Shown here: piece after piece, positions 44,761-55,335 of the stretch
Layout of the letters: every line of letters begins with the position of its first letter
Numbering within the stretch: position 1 is the stretch's first letter
Origin: Scleroderma bovista
Taxonomy: Eukaryota; Basidiomycota; Agaricomycetes; Boletales; Sclerodermataceae
Length of the DNA stretch: 58,463 nt
Assembly (NCBI GenBank): GCA_037178675.1
Contig: JAYMGJ010000536.1
Coordinates: forward strand, 1-58,463
Direction of reading: 5' to 3'
Notes under the pieces: model-generated
What the model saw: the letters and a program-made list of their open reading frames with translations, nothing else
What the model was told of the DNA's origin: nothing
Databases searched by the model: none
Position numbers and translations under genes: made by a program

Positions 44761-45540
44761 GCTATGTTACCTTGCTTGGCAAGGTAAACCTCAACCTAAT
44801 ATTCGTGAGAAAGTGCACCCCTGTCGTGTTGAGAAACCCGAGCCAAATTTTGTTTTATGTTGTATCAGCACGAGGTACATACTACTAGTCCTTAATCGAG
44901 CACGGTGACCTCGGACGCTTACCCTCGCTCTGTGGGCGCCCACGTCAATGGTAACTATGTCCCCCACCCATGGATGATGAATCAGTTTTCTTTCTGTCAC
45001 GCATATGTAGTACTATACGCTAAAAAGCTTCGCATCTACTATCACGCGAAACTCGCAATTTTATTGTTGAACACTTCTCGTGTCTTCGTCTTGTGCACCT
45101 CCACTCCTGCAAAGTAACCTTGTTTAAATTTTATAGCCTGTCGTGCTCCGCTAACAATTCTAGACAGTGCCCCGCTTGAAACACCTTGAAGTCGAAATCG
45201 CGCAACAGCCTGATCGTCGACCGGCGCGTAATTGAAGGGGTATGAATGATACACAGAAATCTCGACCAAGCAAGATAGTAATTGCCAGCGCCAGCCGGCA
45301 CTTCCCCGAATATGTACGTATGGATTGACTGACTATGTAAGTATCAATACCGTCTCGCCAAAAAAAAAGTCAAAAAGGCAAGCTAAGTAAAACATGAACA
45401 TTCGACACTACATGGACATATATAATACATCCCTCGCATCACACAGCTATTACATTCCATAGAGAGCTATGCAGCAACCACTGGTAGTCAATACTAATCG
45501 AGAATTGTTGGACTGGATATTCGTGATCCAACATTAGCGT

Positions 45541-46827
45541 TCAGAGCAGTAGTTTGCTTCCGTAATATTCGTCGATGGTGGTCCGGAGTAAACCGGTGCT
45601 AGGATGGGGATGAAAGCGAGAACCATCGGGATAGATGAGGAATCGGTCATTGCGAACGATTCGGCGAGCACGAATGTAATCCTCGACGACAACACATTTG
45701 CTGATGAAGTGAGCTTCTCCACACATGCCACAGCCGCGCGGCACAGCGCTAGCGAAGCCTGTGGTCGAGGAGGTTTGATGGGTGGGAACAGCGTCTTCAT
45801 CTGGGCGGGATGGACTGGCCTTGACCTTGGATGGACTGGAGGGCGTGGCCTTGCCCTTGGATGGGCGGGAGGGCGTGGCCTCGACATTGGATGGACGGGA
45901 GGGCGTGGCCTTGCTCTTGGATGGGTGGGATGGTGTGGCCTCGATATTGGATGGACAGGAGGGCGTGGCCTTGCCCTTGGATGGGCGGGAGGGCGTGGCC
46001 TCGACATTGGATGGACGGGAGGGCGTGGCCTTGCCCTTGGATGGGCGGGAGGGCGTGGCCTCGACATTGGATGAGTGCGAGGGGGTGGCCTCGACATTGG
46101 ATGGACGGGAGGGCTTGCCCTTGCCCTTGGATGGGTGGGAGGGCGTGGCCTCGACATTGGATGGGCTAGAGGGAGTGGCCTTGACGTTGGATGGAGGTGC
46201 TGAGAGGTCTCGAGCTGAGCGGAGCCGAGGGGTCATGAGATTGTTTTTATCGACACCGTTGTTAGCGAGAACATTACGTCCGGCTTTAATGACTTTCTCG
46301 AAATTGGGAGGTGCCCTATAGCTTGGGTCATCAAGCTGTAACTGGTGCGCGATGGCGGGACGGATGCGCTTCGGAAGGCCTTGCCAGAATAGCTCGTTGC
46401 GCTCATGTTCGGAAAGCTTGTTGTTCTTGACAAGCCAGGTTGCGACGGGGCGGAATTGGTGCGAGAACGCCACAAGTTCGGTTTCCGTAGAGATATCCGA
46501 TTTTGCGTGGGTGCGAACGATGCGTTCTAGGTCGCCATAAGTGTACTGAATACCTTTCTCCGCTCCGGGGTATTCATCGACAATTCTGGCCTTGAACGCC
46601 TTGTAGTCCGCGGCATCGTACTCGGGAAAAGATTTCCAGAGCTCCTTGGTGTCAGAATCAAGGTATACGAGGATGGCACTGCACTTCTCCGCACTGTCAA
46701 GACGACATGAGTTGGCAAGGTCCTCAAATTGGGTAAAGAAATCGAGGAGCTCGCTGGCACGTCCAGAGAACGACGGTGCCCTCGTGGATCCAGCGCCGGG
46801 CATACCCCTGAAGCCGATACTTGACAT
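45541..46827 (-). CDS. Gag-like protein with decapeptide repeats and zinc knuckle
   Basis: A single 428-codon frame. Residues 1-170 form a capsid-like segment (ELLDFFTQFEDLANSCRL, SDTKELWKSFPEYDAADYKA, FRPVATWLVKNNKLSEHERN) typical of fungal Ty3-type gag proteins. Residues about 210-340 are alternating decapeptides of the type PSRPSNVEAT and PSRPSKGKAT. The C-terminus has a knuckle, CGMCGEAHFISKC (C-x2-C-x3-H-x4-C), then YIRARRIVRNDRFLIYPDG and an ending conserved in all copies. The frame is intact and lacks introns. It may bind nucleic acid as gag does. Absence of pol and conservation of the C-terminal tail leave open domestication. I describe only what is present. Confidence 0.6.
   Translation of the reverse strand: MSSIGFRGMPGAGSTRAPSFSGRASELLDFFTQFEDLANSCRLDSAEKCSAILVYLDSDTKELWKSFPEYDAADYKAFKARIVDEYPGAEKGIQYTYGDLERIVRTHAKSDISTETELVAFSHQFRPVATWLVKNNKLSEHERNELFWQGLPKRIRPAIAHQLQLDDPSYRAPPNFEKVIKAGRNVLANNGVDKNNLMTPRLRSARDLSAPPSNVKATPSSPSNVEATPSHPSKGKGKPSRPSNVEATPSHSSNVEATPSRPSKGKATPSRPSNVEATPSRPSKGKATPSCPSNIEATPSHPSKSKATPSRPSNVEATPSRPSKGKATPSSPSKVKASPSRPDEDAVPTHQTSSTTGFASAVPRGCGMCGEAHFISKCVVVEDYIRARRIVRNDRFLIYPDGSRFHPHPSTGLLRTTIDEYYGSKLLL
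45809..46200. repeat. 30-bp minisatellite inside gag-like gene 1
   Basis: About 12 tandem units of 30 bp with two alternating types, GGCCTTGCCCTTGGATGGGC-like and GGCCTCGACATTGGATGGAC-like, so the higher-order period is 60 bp. The unit keeps the reading frame, each encoding ten residues. Both copies 1 and 2 of the gene carry such arrays with different unit sequences. Confidence 0.85.
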
Positions 46828-46889
46828 AGCAGGCCCTTCAGCTGAGAAAGTTACAGGCGGGGACTGGTGGTACTGCCGAGATGTGAGTC

Positions 46890-47380
46890 GCTGAAGCCTT
46901 ATAAGGGACTGTAGACGAAACGCACGGTGTGGACAGTAAGCAAATAACTGTCGGATGTGCAGGAATTCGTTCTCGAGAGATCTCGGCTGCCTGGGGACAA
47001 CTTTCTTCTCTGCGGATGGCTGTACGTTCTACGATCTGTGACGAAATGACGAAATCTGATCTGAGAGGACTCGGGGGAAGAAAGGAGACTCACAAGAAAA
47101 CAAAAAATAAGAAGGGCTGACGGGGTAAAAGATAAGGGTCTAGGGGGACCTTTGAACTTGCGGTGGGAGGCTCCAGATGTAGGGGGGAGTACAGGGGCAA
47201 GAGGACAAAGGAACGGTAGAGGTAACTGCTTAGTACTACGATAGAAGGAACAACGTAGGCGGTGATCCCGGACTTGGGGCTTAAGACTACTTTCAGAGAG
47301 AGGTGAAAGTGACGGAGCGAGAGTGGGTGATGGTAATTCTTCAGGCTGCTGCTCAGTATAAGTACCCTACGACGCAAATT
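46890..47380. repeat. Leader repeat of gag-like unit, copy 1
   Basis: Matches 50103-50460 closely and 54420-54800 less closely. Shared strings include TCTGATCTGAGAGGACTCGG and AGGAGACTCACAAGAAA, and all lie upstream of a gag-like start on the minus strand. Confidence 0.75.
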
Positions 47381-47389
47381 TGGTTGGCA

Positions 47390-48955
47390 GGCGATAATTG
47401 TTACACTTCACTTGCATGATGCTGTGATTCAGATTCCCATGATACTAGAACACGACCGAGAGCTGCGCCGGTTTACTAGTACTAAATAGGACGATCCATC
47501 GTGCATCATGTTTCATGAAGCTAACGAACACGTCCTTTCCTACCCACTGCAAATATCGGTCGGTGCTATTCTCCGCGGCTGCTCAGCGCTCAGAGTTACT
47601 TCATTAGGCGATAATGAACATGCTGTGGTTCCCATGCTTAGTAAGTAGCAGAGATCGTCGCCCGTTCAATAGGCTAACACGCCGGAAAATCTTGAAATCA
47701 CCAGTGTGTAACTTTCGCTACAAGGTGACAAAGCGCAAAGTTTTAATTCATGCCGGAATTTGGTTGGCAGCTGATGCACGTGCTTTCCTACATGATGCCT
47801 CAAGGCCTCACAGCTAGTATCGATCGATGCTATTCTCCACAGCGCGAGACTGCGAGCCACATACTATTGCTTACTGCGTTAGGCGATAATGAACATGTTA
47901 TGCAATACTATAACCAGGTCCTTGGATTCCATAATTTTGTTTTAAAGTAAAGTAGTAATCAGTCAAATGGCTGGGAAGGCATGGACTTGAATTCTGCTAT
48001 ATGCAACTTGCAAGGGGCACCGAAATGAACCAAAACCATCTCCAGCATTCATGCCAGTGGATTTTCCATACTTCATGATAAGGAGTGTGGCCTCGGACAT
48101 GTTGAAGGGGGGTTAATTGGATCATATTTTCAACAGCCTCATCACTACTAGTAGTCATCAAGTTGCCATGCTGTGTTTTCAAATTCTCACTGCACAGTAA
48201 ATTTCATCCTCATGGCGAGATTGCCAGCATCAATGCATCATGATCGATCTGATCCTCTGGGTCAACGGTGGTGTATCTCCAATTGCATCGTTCTTCAGCA
48301 GCAACGGGCCACCGCCTGCACCCCACATGATTCCAACCCACGGCCATCTGTTACTTAAGTTTGATATCCGGGCCCTGCGCCACCTGCGCCATCATTGTCT
48401 CCTCAGCGCATCGTTTACTGCCTCTGTTTTATTGCATTCACGAAGCCTGCTAGTACCTCATCTGTACTCCACCATACCATGTCTTGTTGCTTGGGCCATG
48501 CCACAGGCGTCGTCGACGAACCTCGGGCAGCTAGCGGCACGACGGCAATGATGAGGGGGGCGACTCGGGTCGTCGATAAACTCGCACAGCGGCGGCCACT
48601 GCTCCCACCACCTCCACTACCAACGTGCATGACCACGCCAACGATCACTACATTTATTAGAGTGCATTCCATGGAGTAACTACGTTATACTACGTAGTAA
48701 TAAATTTGGTTATTGCATCGGAAGTTCCTTTGTTCGAGTTCCATCACCAAAGCACCACCTAGCCGGGTACTGTATCGTAGACATTCAAGCATACGCTGGG
48801 GCCGTGGTCTGTCCTAAATTAGTGCACCTCTTCGTGAAGCGAGGCGACTGTGCAGGGACAATGGGAATAGTAATCGAGGGAAGAGCCAGAAGCAAAAAAC
48901 CCTTCTAGCGTCAGTGTACTCGGAAGGATGTGGATACTATCCTCCGCGAGACACC
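47390..48955. repeat. Decayed duplicate of the 40.5-42.7 kb segment
   Basis: Pieces occur in the same order as at 40.5-42.7 kb: the repeat module (47390-47910 resembles 40560-40730), a fragment of the Pro-rich orphan gene (48280-48345 resembles 41360-41430, sharing AACGGGCCACCGCC and CTGCACCCCACATG) and the ARP10 flank (48806-48955 resembles 42520-42665). Frames are broken and large parts are missing, so it is non-coding debris. I see no independent gene here. Confidence 0.6.
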
Positions 48956-49242
48956 GAAACGAAACGAACTAAGATTACGGCCGACTATGCTACGACAACG
49001 CTCAGGTCAACAAGGTCTCGCCGGCACAAAGAGAGGCCAACATATATGACAGAGAGACAGAGAAAGGAACAAAGACGTTACAGTAAATATGATAGATGCT
49101 CGGGTAAATATACTTGGAGAGTAACAGTGGAATACGAACTTTCTGAGAGCTACATATGTAGTCCTAACCATTGGTAGTCAATACTAATCGAGAGTTTTTG
49201 GACTGATTCATGCTCCGATGTTAGCCAGCCAGTGTGTCCAGT

Positions 49243-50163
49243 TCAGGGCAGTATTTTGGTTTTGTAATGTTCGTCGATGGTGGTCCGAAGTAAATGGGTG
49301 CTAGGATGTGGATGAAAGTGAGAACCATCGGGATAGACGAAGAATCGACCACTGCGAACGATTTGGCGCCTACGAATGTAATCCTCGGCGACAGGACATT
49401 TGGTGATGAAGTGAGCTTCTCCACACATGTCACATCGTTTCACAGCCTGGGAAGGACTTGCCTTGACGTTGGGTGGACGGGAGGCGGTGGCCTTGACAGT
49501 GGACGAACGAGAGCCAGGGGCGGCCTTGGCATTGGATGAACGAGAGCCGGGGGCAGCCTTGACATTGGGTGAATGGGAGGGGGCAGCCTTGGCATTGGGT
49601 GAATGGGAGGGGGCGGCCTTGACCTTGGGTGGGCGGGAGGGGGCGGCCTTGACTTTGGGTGGGCGGGAGGGGGCGGCCTTGACTTTGGGTGGGCGGGAGG
49701 GGGTGGCCTTGACGTTGGATGCAGCTGCTGAGTGGCCTCGAACTGAGCGGAAGTAAGGGGTCATCAGATTGTGCTTACCGACATCAGACCCGTCGTTAGC
49801 GGGAACATCACGTCCGGCTTTAATGACCATTTCAAATTTGGGAGGTTCCATATAGTTTGGGTCTGGTGCCCTGTTGGATCCAGCGCCGGGCCTAGCTCGG
49901 AAGCTTGGGGGAGTATCAGGCCGGGACTGATGGTACTCCCGAGATGAGAATAGACACATTGGGGAATGTAAGAGATGGTGACTACAGAGTATGGATGACT
50001 GGAGTTCGCAGCGGATGGAGGATATTGGGTGGCTGAGGCGTGTTGTAGTAGGGGTTCGGCTGTGAGGCACTTTCTGTATAAGCTTGGAAACAACTGTCGG
50101 ATGTGCAGGAATTCGTTGATGAAATCTGATCTGAGAGGACTCGGGGGAAGAAAGGAGACTCAC
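49243..50163 (-). pseudogene. Gag-like gene, copy 2, capsid part deleted
   Basis: The C-terminal repeat array (PPKVKAAPSR and SPNVKAAPSH types), the knuckle CDMCGEAHFITKC and the conserved tail are all present and in frame. The capsid-like segment is missing: PGAGSNRAP joins almost directly to NYMEPPKFEMVIKAGRDV, skipping roughly 165 residues present in copies 1 and 3. The frame remains open for 306 codons and runs into leader sequence upstream. The deletion makes a working gag unlikely, but a shortened protein could be made. Confidence 0.6.
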
Positions 50164-50460
50164 AAGAAAACAAAAAATAAGAAGGGCTGACGGGGTGAAA
50201 GATCAGGGTCTAGGGGGACCTTTGAACTTGTGGTGGGCTCCAAATGTAGGGGGGAGTACAGGGGCAAGAGGACAAAGGAACGGTAGATGTAACTGCTTAG
50301 TTGTACTACGATAGAAGGGAACAACGTAGGCGGTGATCCCGGACTTGGGGCTTAAGACTACTTTCAGAGAGAGGTGGAAGTGACGGAGCGAGAGTGGATG
50401 AATGTGATGGTAATTCTTCAGGCTGCTGCTCAGTATAAGTACCCTACGACGCAAAGTCCT
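50103..50460. repeat. Leader repeat of gag-like unit, copy 2
   Basis: This is the copy closest to 46890-47380, differing by a few substitutions and short indels. It overlaps the upstream end of the copy-2 open frame. Confidence 0.75.
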
Positions 50461-50770
50461 GGGACCTTCTTAATTTGGTTGGCAGGCGATAATGAATATG
50501 GTTACACTTGACTTGCACGATACTGTGGATTCCCATGATACTAGAACACACGACCGAGAGCTGCGCCGGCAGCCTTGTTTACTAGTATGATCCATCATGT
50601 TTCAGCCACTACTATTCATTCATGAAGCTAACGAACACGTGTAAAGTTTCCTATGCCCCCTCCCACAGATATTGGTCGATGGGTATTCTCCGCGACTGCT
50701 CAGATCTCAGATCTCAGAGTCTAGTACTTACTGCATTAGGCGATCGTGATTCCCATGATCAGAGATTGTC
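50460..50770. repeat. Repeat module, further copy
   Basis: Resembles 47390-47640 (GAGAGCTGCGCCGG, GAAGCTAACGAACACGT) and more distantly 40560-40730. Confidence 0.55.
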
Positions 50771-50776
50771 GCTGGT

Positions 50777-50943
50777 TAGGGCACTAGCTAAAGGTGTACG
50801 GGCCAGCCAAGTATTAAATAAAATCTATAAGAGAAACGGATTAATTCATAGTGGAGGAGGAGGACCGCTAGCCTCTAGGTTAGGTTTCAAACTCCGCTAG
50901 GACCTAACACCCGTACACCTTTAATTTGACTGCCCTGGTTAGG
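50777..50943. repeat. MITE-like inverted repeat element
   Basis: About 165 bp with inverted ends: TAAAGGTGTACGGG on the left (50789-50802) is the reverse complement of CCCGTACACCTTTA on the right (50910-50923). Weaker pairing continues outward to GGTTAGGGCA and TGCCCTGGTT. There is no coding sequence inside. The size and structure fit a miniature inverted-repeat transposable element. I could not settle a target duplication. Confidence 0.55.
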
Positions 50944-52734
50944 CTAACTTTAGGCTGTGCCTCGTGACCCAACAAATACATAATACATACCCGGCCTATG
51001 TACTTCAACTTGGCTGGCTGATGCGTGCCGTACATGCAGAAACTGGCCCGCTATCGGGGTGAGTGGCCATGTGACTGACGTTACAGTGGTTATCAATCTA
51101 ACCCCCTCATTTTGCATCGAAGGGACCACCTTATCAGTGGGTCTCGTGTGCAATGCTGGCCTTGGCTTCACTCCGACACGCTCAAATGGCACACTTGGTC
51201 TCCATGGACAGCGACCACCCCAATCATCACAACCACCATCATCGTGCAGACGATGACAACGCCTGCCAACACCACCCTCATGGGATGACGGCGATGTTAC
51301 TACCAACAACAATGTCAATGGCAGCACGTTGACGGCAATGGCCACCAGCCCCTCAGCTCAACGGCGGGCCGGTTTGAGCACAGAAGCTCGCCAATGATTG
51401 TGGTTGAGCAGAAAAGCTTCACCTCGGACAGTTGGCACGACACACATTGGGAGCATCACCACATGTGCTGAGTTCAACACGACGCTTATTACATGTTGGC
51501 ATGTACACTATAAAAGTTGGCTGAATCAGTTGGTCTTGCAGGTGAATACTTTTTTTTTTTGAACAAGTGATATCATTTATATGTAGCCACTGACAAGTCA
51601 AGCTCTACATAATTGTAAGGAAATCAACTTGGCTTAGCTACGCAACTACGACATATTTTCGATCCACGAAGCACTCGAGAGGGCCCGGGCGTTGGTGAGG
51701 ACGCCTACCGTGGACCTCGGGGTGAGTTATGATCGATACCGGGTAACTGGTATCGATCCTCCTGCGACCGGCAAGACCCACAAAGGGCAGGGCGGACGTA
51801 TGTCATCTACGACGCACCGAAGCGGCCAGGTTAGATCCCGCGCCCTATGTCCTGAGGCACAGCCCTCTCAGTGCTTTGCCCATCTCTTGTATTTTAGCTT
51901 TGACATTCTCTTTGTACCTTAGATACATTGTTGCTTGGACATCGAGCCACTCCGAGGCGCTTTGACGTCAGTACTGTACTTATAGCGCCTGTAGCAGCTT
52001 CGAGCTGTAGCAATCCGATTCCCCCCCAGTTCCGTATCTCATGTCCGAATCCTCAGTCTAAGCAGTCACAAGTTTCCGTCGTATCTACAGCATTCACCGT
52101 CCGAGTTCCGAATCACTTCCGTCTCTCATCTCCTCTCTCACTCCCTGTCCTCTCGAACACCCGAACCCGCACCTTCCCTTACATAATACACTAGATCGAA
52201 AACCCAGTTGGGCTTTGTTCCGAGGAAAATGCTCTTATGCACTTCTCGTCAAGGACGGGGGTATGTGGGACTCCGTGAGCCTACCGGTAAACCCGTTGAA
52301 GGTAGGCGTTATACCCACTAAAACCTCAGGTTGGGAAAAGGGATGCGAACATCTCGCAAGAGGGGACAGCATCACAGTGGACTGTCACATGGAATAATCA
52401 TGTTGCCTGTGTGATTGGTTCACGTTTCAACTCGTCTTTGGTTGGTCTTTGGTATGTTCAGGATGTCTACATTGGGTAGAAATTCGTGAGTACGTGGTCA
52501 CTGAGTGTAGTTGTTCTTGCCAGTCTGGCATTGTTCGTGTGTTTTGTCAACTTAATAATCGTTCTAGGGGGGGGGGCCAGTGGTGTTTTTTGTGCTTTTT
52601 ATCGTTCATGCACTACCTTGCCCAGCTGTCGTAGCGTGGGAAAACCGACCATGGTTGCGGTTCAAGGGTCCCCCCTGCAGGTCAATACTTATGTCCGACA
52701 ACCCACTGATGCACTGCCAGTTATGGTACATACT
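50944..52734. other. No supported gene (1.8 kb)
   Basis: Short open frames only. One at 52486 encodes a hydrophobic stretch but has no further support. Sequence near 50940-51000 faintly resembles 40760-40800, so decayed duplicate sequence may extend here. Confidence 0.4.
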
Positions 52735-52925
52735 TCGACGCTACATGCACATAGGTAATACACCTCTCCATCACGCAGCCATGAATACTTTCAAACACCT
52801 GGAACTACCTTCACTATTGGTACACACTCAGTCTAATATCTTGTTTACTTGGCACATTCCGTAGAGAGCTATGCAACAACCATTGATACTCGAGAGTTTT
52901 TGGACTGAATATTCGTGCTCCGACG

Positions 52926-54137
52926 TTAGCCGGCCGGTGGGTCCAGTTCAGAGTAGACAGGCAGTCTTTCGGTTCGGTAATGTTCATCGATGGTGGTCCG
53001 GAGTAAACCGGTGCCACGATGGCGATAAATGCGTTTACCGTCGGGATAGGTGACGAATTGACCACTGCGAACGATTTGGTGGGCACGAATGTAATCCTCG
53101 ACGAGAGGACATTCGTTGAAGAAGTGACCGTCTCCACACATGACACAGTCGCGCGGTTTAGCGCTAGTAGAGCCTGTGGTCGAGAAGGTTTGATGGAGGG
53201 GAACAGCGTGAGGCCTGGCTCCAGCTGGGGGTTGCTACACTTCAGCGGTAGTGGGCGACAGGTACATGAGGCGGGTGTAACATCCAGCGTAAGCAGGGTC
53301 ATGAACGTTGAGGCGGCTGAGACGACGGCCGAGCTCTTCGACTTCATTCAATGGCAATTCTGGCTGGTCGATGTGGACGGCCGTGGTGTGGACGTCCTCG
53401 TCGTGTTGGCGGGAGGAGGTGGCCCTGACGTTGGACCGGCGGAAAGGGGTGGCCTTGACGTTGGATAAAGGTGCTGAGAGGTCTCGAGCTGAGCGGAGGC
53501 GAGGGGTCATCGGATTGCTCTTATAGACGTGAGACCCGTTGTTAGCGAGAACATCACGTCCGGCTTCAATAGCCTTTTCAAAATTGGGAGTTCCCCTATA
53601 GTTTGGGTCCTCAGACTGTAATCGGTGCAAGATGGCGCGACGGAGGGGCTTCGGAAGGCCTTTCCAAAACAGCGTGTTGCGGTCATGTTCGGAAAGCACT
53701 TTGTTCTTGACAAGCCAGGTCGCGACGGGGCGGAATTGGCGCGAGAATGCCATGAGTTCGGTTTCCGTAGAGATACACGATTCTACGTGGGCGAGGACGA
53801 TGCAATCTAGGTCACGAGAGGTGTATTGCATACCTTTCTCCGCTCCGGGGTATTGGTCGATAACCCTGGCCTTGAACGCCTTGTAGTCCGCGGCATCGCA
53901 CTCGGGAAAAGATTTCCAGAGCTGTTTGGTGTCCGAATCAATGTATCGGAGGACGATGCCGCACTGCTCCGCACTGGTAAGACGACATGAGTTGGCAAGG
54001 TCTTCAAATTGGGTAAAGAAATCGAGGAGCTCGCTGGGACATCCAGAGAACGATGGTGCCTTCTTGGATCCAGCGCCGGGCATACCTACGACGCCTGTAG
54101 CTGGGGGGAGAAGGGGCTGCAGGAGTCGGTGAAGCAT
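52926..54137 (-). pseudogene. Gag-like gene, copy 3, split by an in-frame stop
   Basis: The capsid-like segment is complete (ELLDFFTQFEDLANSCRL, FRPVATWLVKNKVLSEHDRN). The repeat array is reduced to two or three units. A different 40-residue segment (RLSRLNVHDPAYAGCY) follows, and then a TAG stop at 53235. The same frame then continues without a shift into the knuckle C-x2-C-x3-H-x4-C and the conserved tail, ending at 52926. Gag and knuckle are thus separated by a single in-frame stop. This is most simply a nonsense mutation. Read-through, as in some retroelements, is conceivable, but there is no pol to express. Confidence 0.6.
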
Positions 54138-54419
54138 TGGGGACTATAAGCGATGGTGTCTAATAAGTATGGACGACTAGGAAGATACGGGAGCTCGCAG
54201 CGGATGGAAGATATTGGGTGGCTGAGGTGGGTTGTAGTAACGGTTCAACTGTGAGGCACTTTCTGTACAGACTTGCCGCTCCGAGTACTGGGAATGGTGG
54301 GTGACGACTGTTCAGTGGGGATCGTCGATAATCAAGACTGAGGTGATGGGACGACAGAGATGAACTGGGAAAACTGGCTAGGCAGAGACGAAACCGTGCG
54401 GACAGTAAGGAAATAACTG

Positions 54420-54800
54420 TCGGATGTGCAAGAGTACGTTCTCGTTCTCGAGAGTTCTTCGGGCGCCTGGGGACAACTTTCCTCTCTGCGGATGGCTGTA
54501 CGTTCTACGATCTGTAACGAAATGATGAACTTTGATCTGAGAGGACTCGGGGACAGAAAGGAGACTCACAAGAAATCCAAAAATAAGAAGGGCCAACGGG
54601 ATGAAAGATGGGGATCTTTCAACTTGAGGTGGGATGTAGGGGAGAGTACAGGGACAAGCGCTCAAGAGGACAAAGGAACGGTAGAGGTAACTGCTTAGTA
54701 CGATAGAAGGAACAATGTAAGTGGAGATCCGGGCGCAATGGAGGTTGAGGTAGTAGGTGAATGAGATGGTGATTCTTCTTCAGGCTGCTGATAAGTACCC
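54420..54800. repeat. Leader repeat of gag-like unit, copy 3
   Basis: A diverged version of 46890-47380, upstream of copy 3 on the minus strand. It is shorter, with several deletions. Confidence 0.65.
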
Positions 54801-54969
54801 TACGATGACAAAGCGCAAAGTACCTTCTGAATGCATGTGCTTTCCTAACCACAGATATTGGTTGGTGCTATTCTCCGCAGTGCAGGACTGCGAAGGACTG
54901 CGAGTCACATAAGTACTAGCACTTACTGCATTAGGCGATAATGAACATACTGTGATTTCTAGGGCTCGG

Positions 54970-55335
54970 CTCATGCCAGCTCCAAATGGCTCAGGCGTGG
55001 AGCTGTTGGCCACCATGAGTTCAATTTCCGTAGAGATATCCGATTCCGCGTGGGCAAGGACGATGTCTAGGTCGCGATAGGTGTGCCGCATACCTTTCTC
55101 CGCTACGGGGCACTGGTCGATAGTTCTAGCCTTGAACGCCATTCAGTCGCGGCATCGTACTCGGGAAGAGATGTCCAGAGCTCTTTGGTGGCCTCAGCAA
55201 TGTATCGGAGGACGGTACGGCACTGGTAAGACCACACGAGTTGGCAAGGTCTTCGAATTGGGTAAAAAAAAATCGAGGAGTTCGCCAGCATATCCAGCGA
55301 ACGATGGTGCCTTCTTGGATCGAGCGCCGGAGTAG
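54970..55335 (-). pseudogene. Gag-like gene, fragment 4
   Basis: Minus-strand pieces of the capsid-like part (KARTIDQCPVAEKGM, DISTEIEL, FEDLANSCGL) in shifted frames with deletions. No repeat array or knuckle follows. It is a dead remnant in the same orientation as the three larger copies. Confidence 0.6.

Larger units (their letters stand above)
45395..47380 (-). mobile_element. Gag-only retroelement-like unit, copy 1
   Basis: The unit comprises a gag-like gene (45541-46827), an about 0.5-kb leader upstream of its start (46890-47380) and a 3' flank (45395-45540). All three parts are repeated around the copies at 49.2 and 53 kb. No reverse transcriptase, integrase or protease frame is visible, and I could not define clean LTRs or target duplications. 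It could be a non-autonomous retroelement or a duplicated host gene derived from one. Its boundaries are approximate. Confidence 0.55.

Noticed and set aside
45809..46200. CRISPR-like array
   Set aside because: Units are contiguous with no unique spacers, lie inside a coding frame, and the host is a eukaryote.
45604..46321. Long plus-strand frames opposite gag-like gene 1
   Set aside because: They are by-products of the 30-bp tandem repeat, which is open in several frames.
52486..52758. Possible small membrane protein (hydrophobic LSVVVLASLALFVCFVNLII)
   Set aside because: Stand-alone short frame in repeat-rich DNA with no other evidence.
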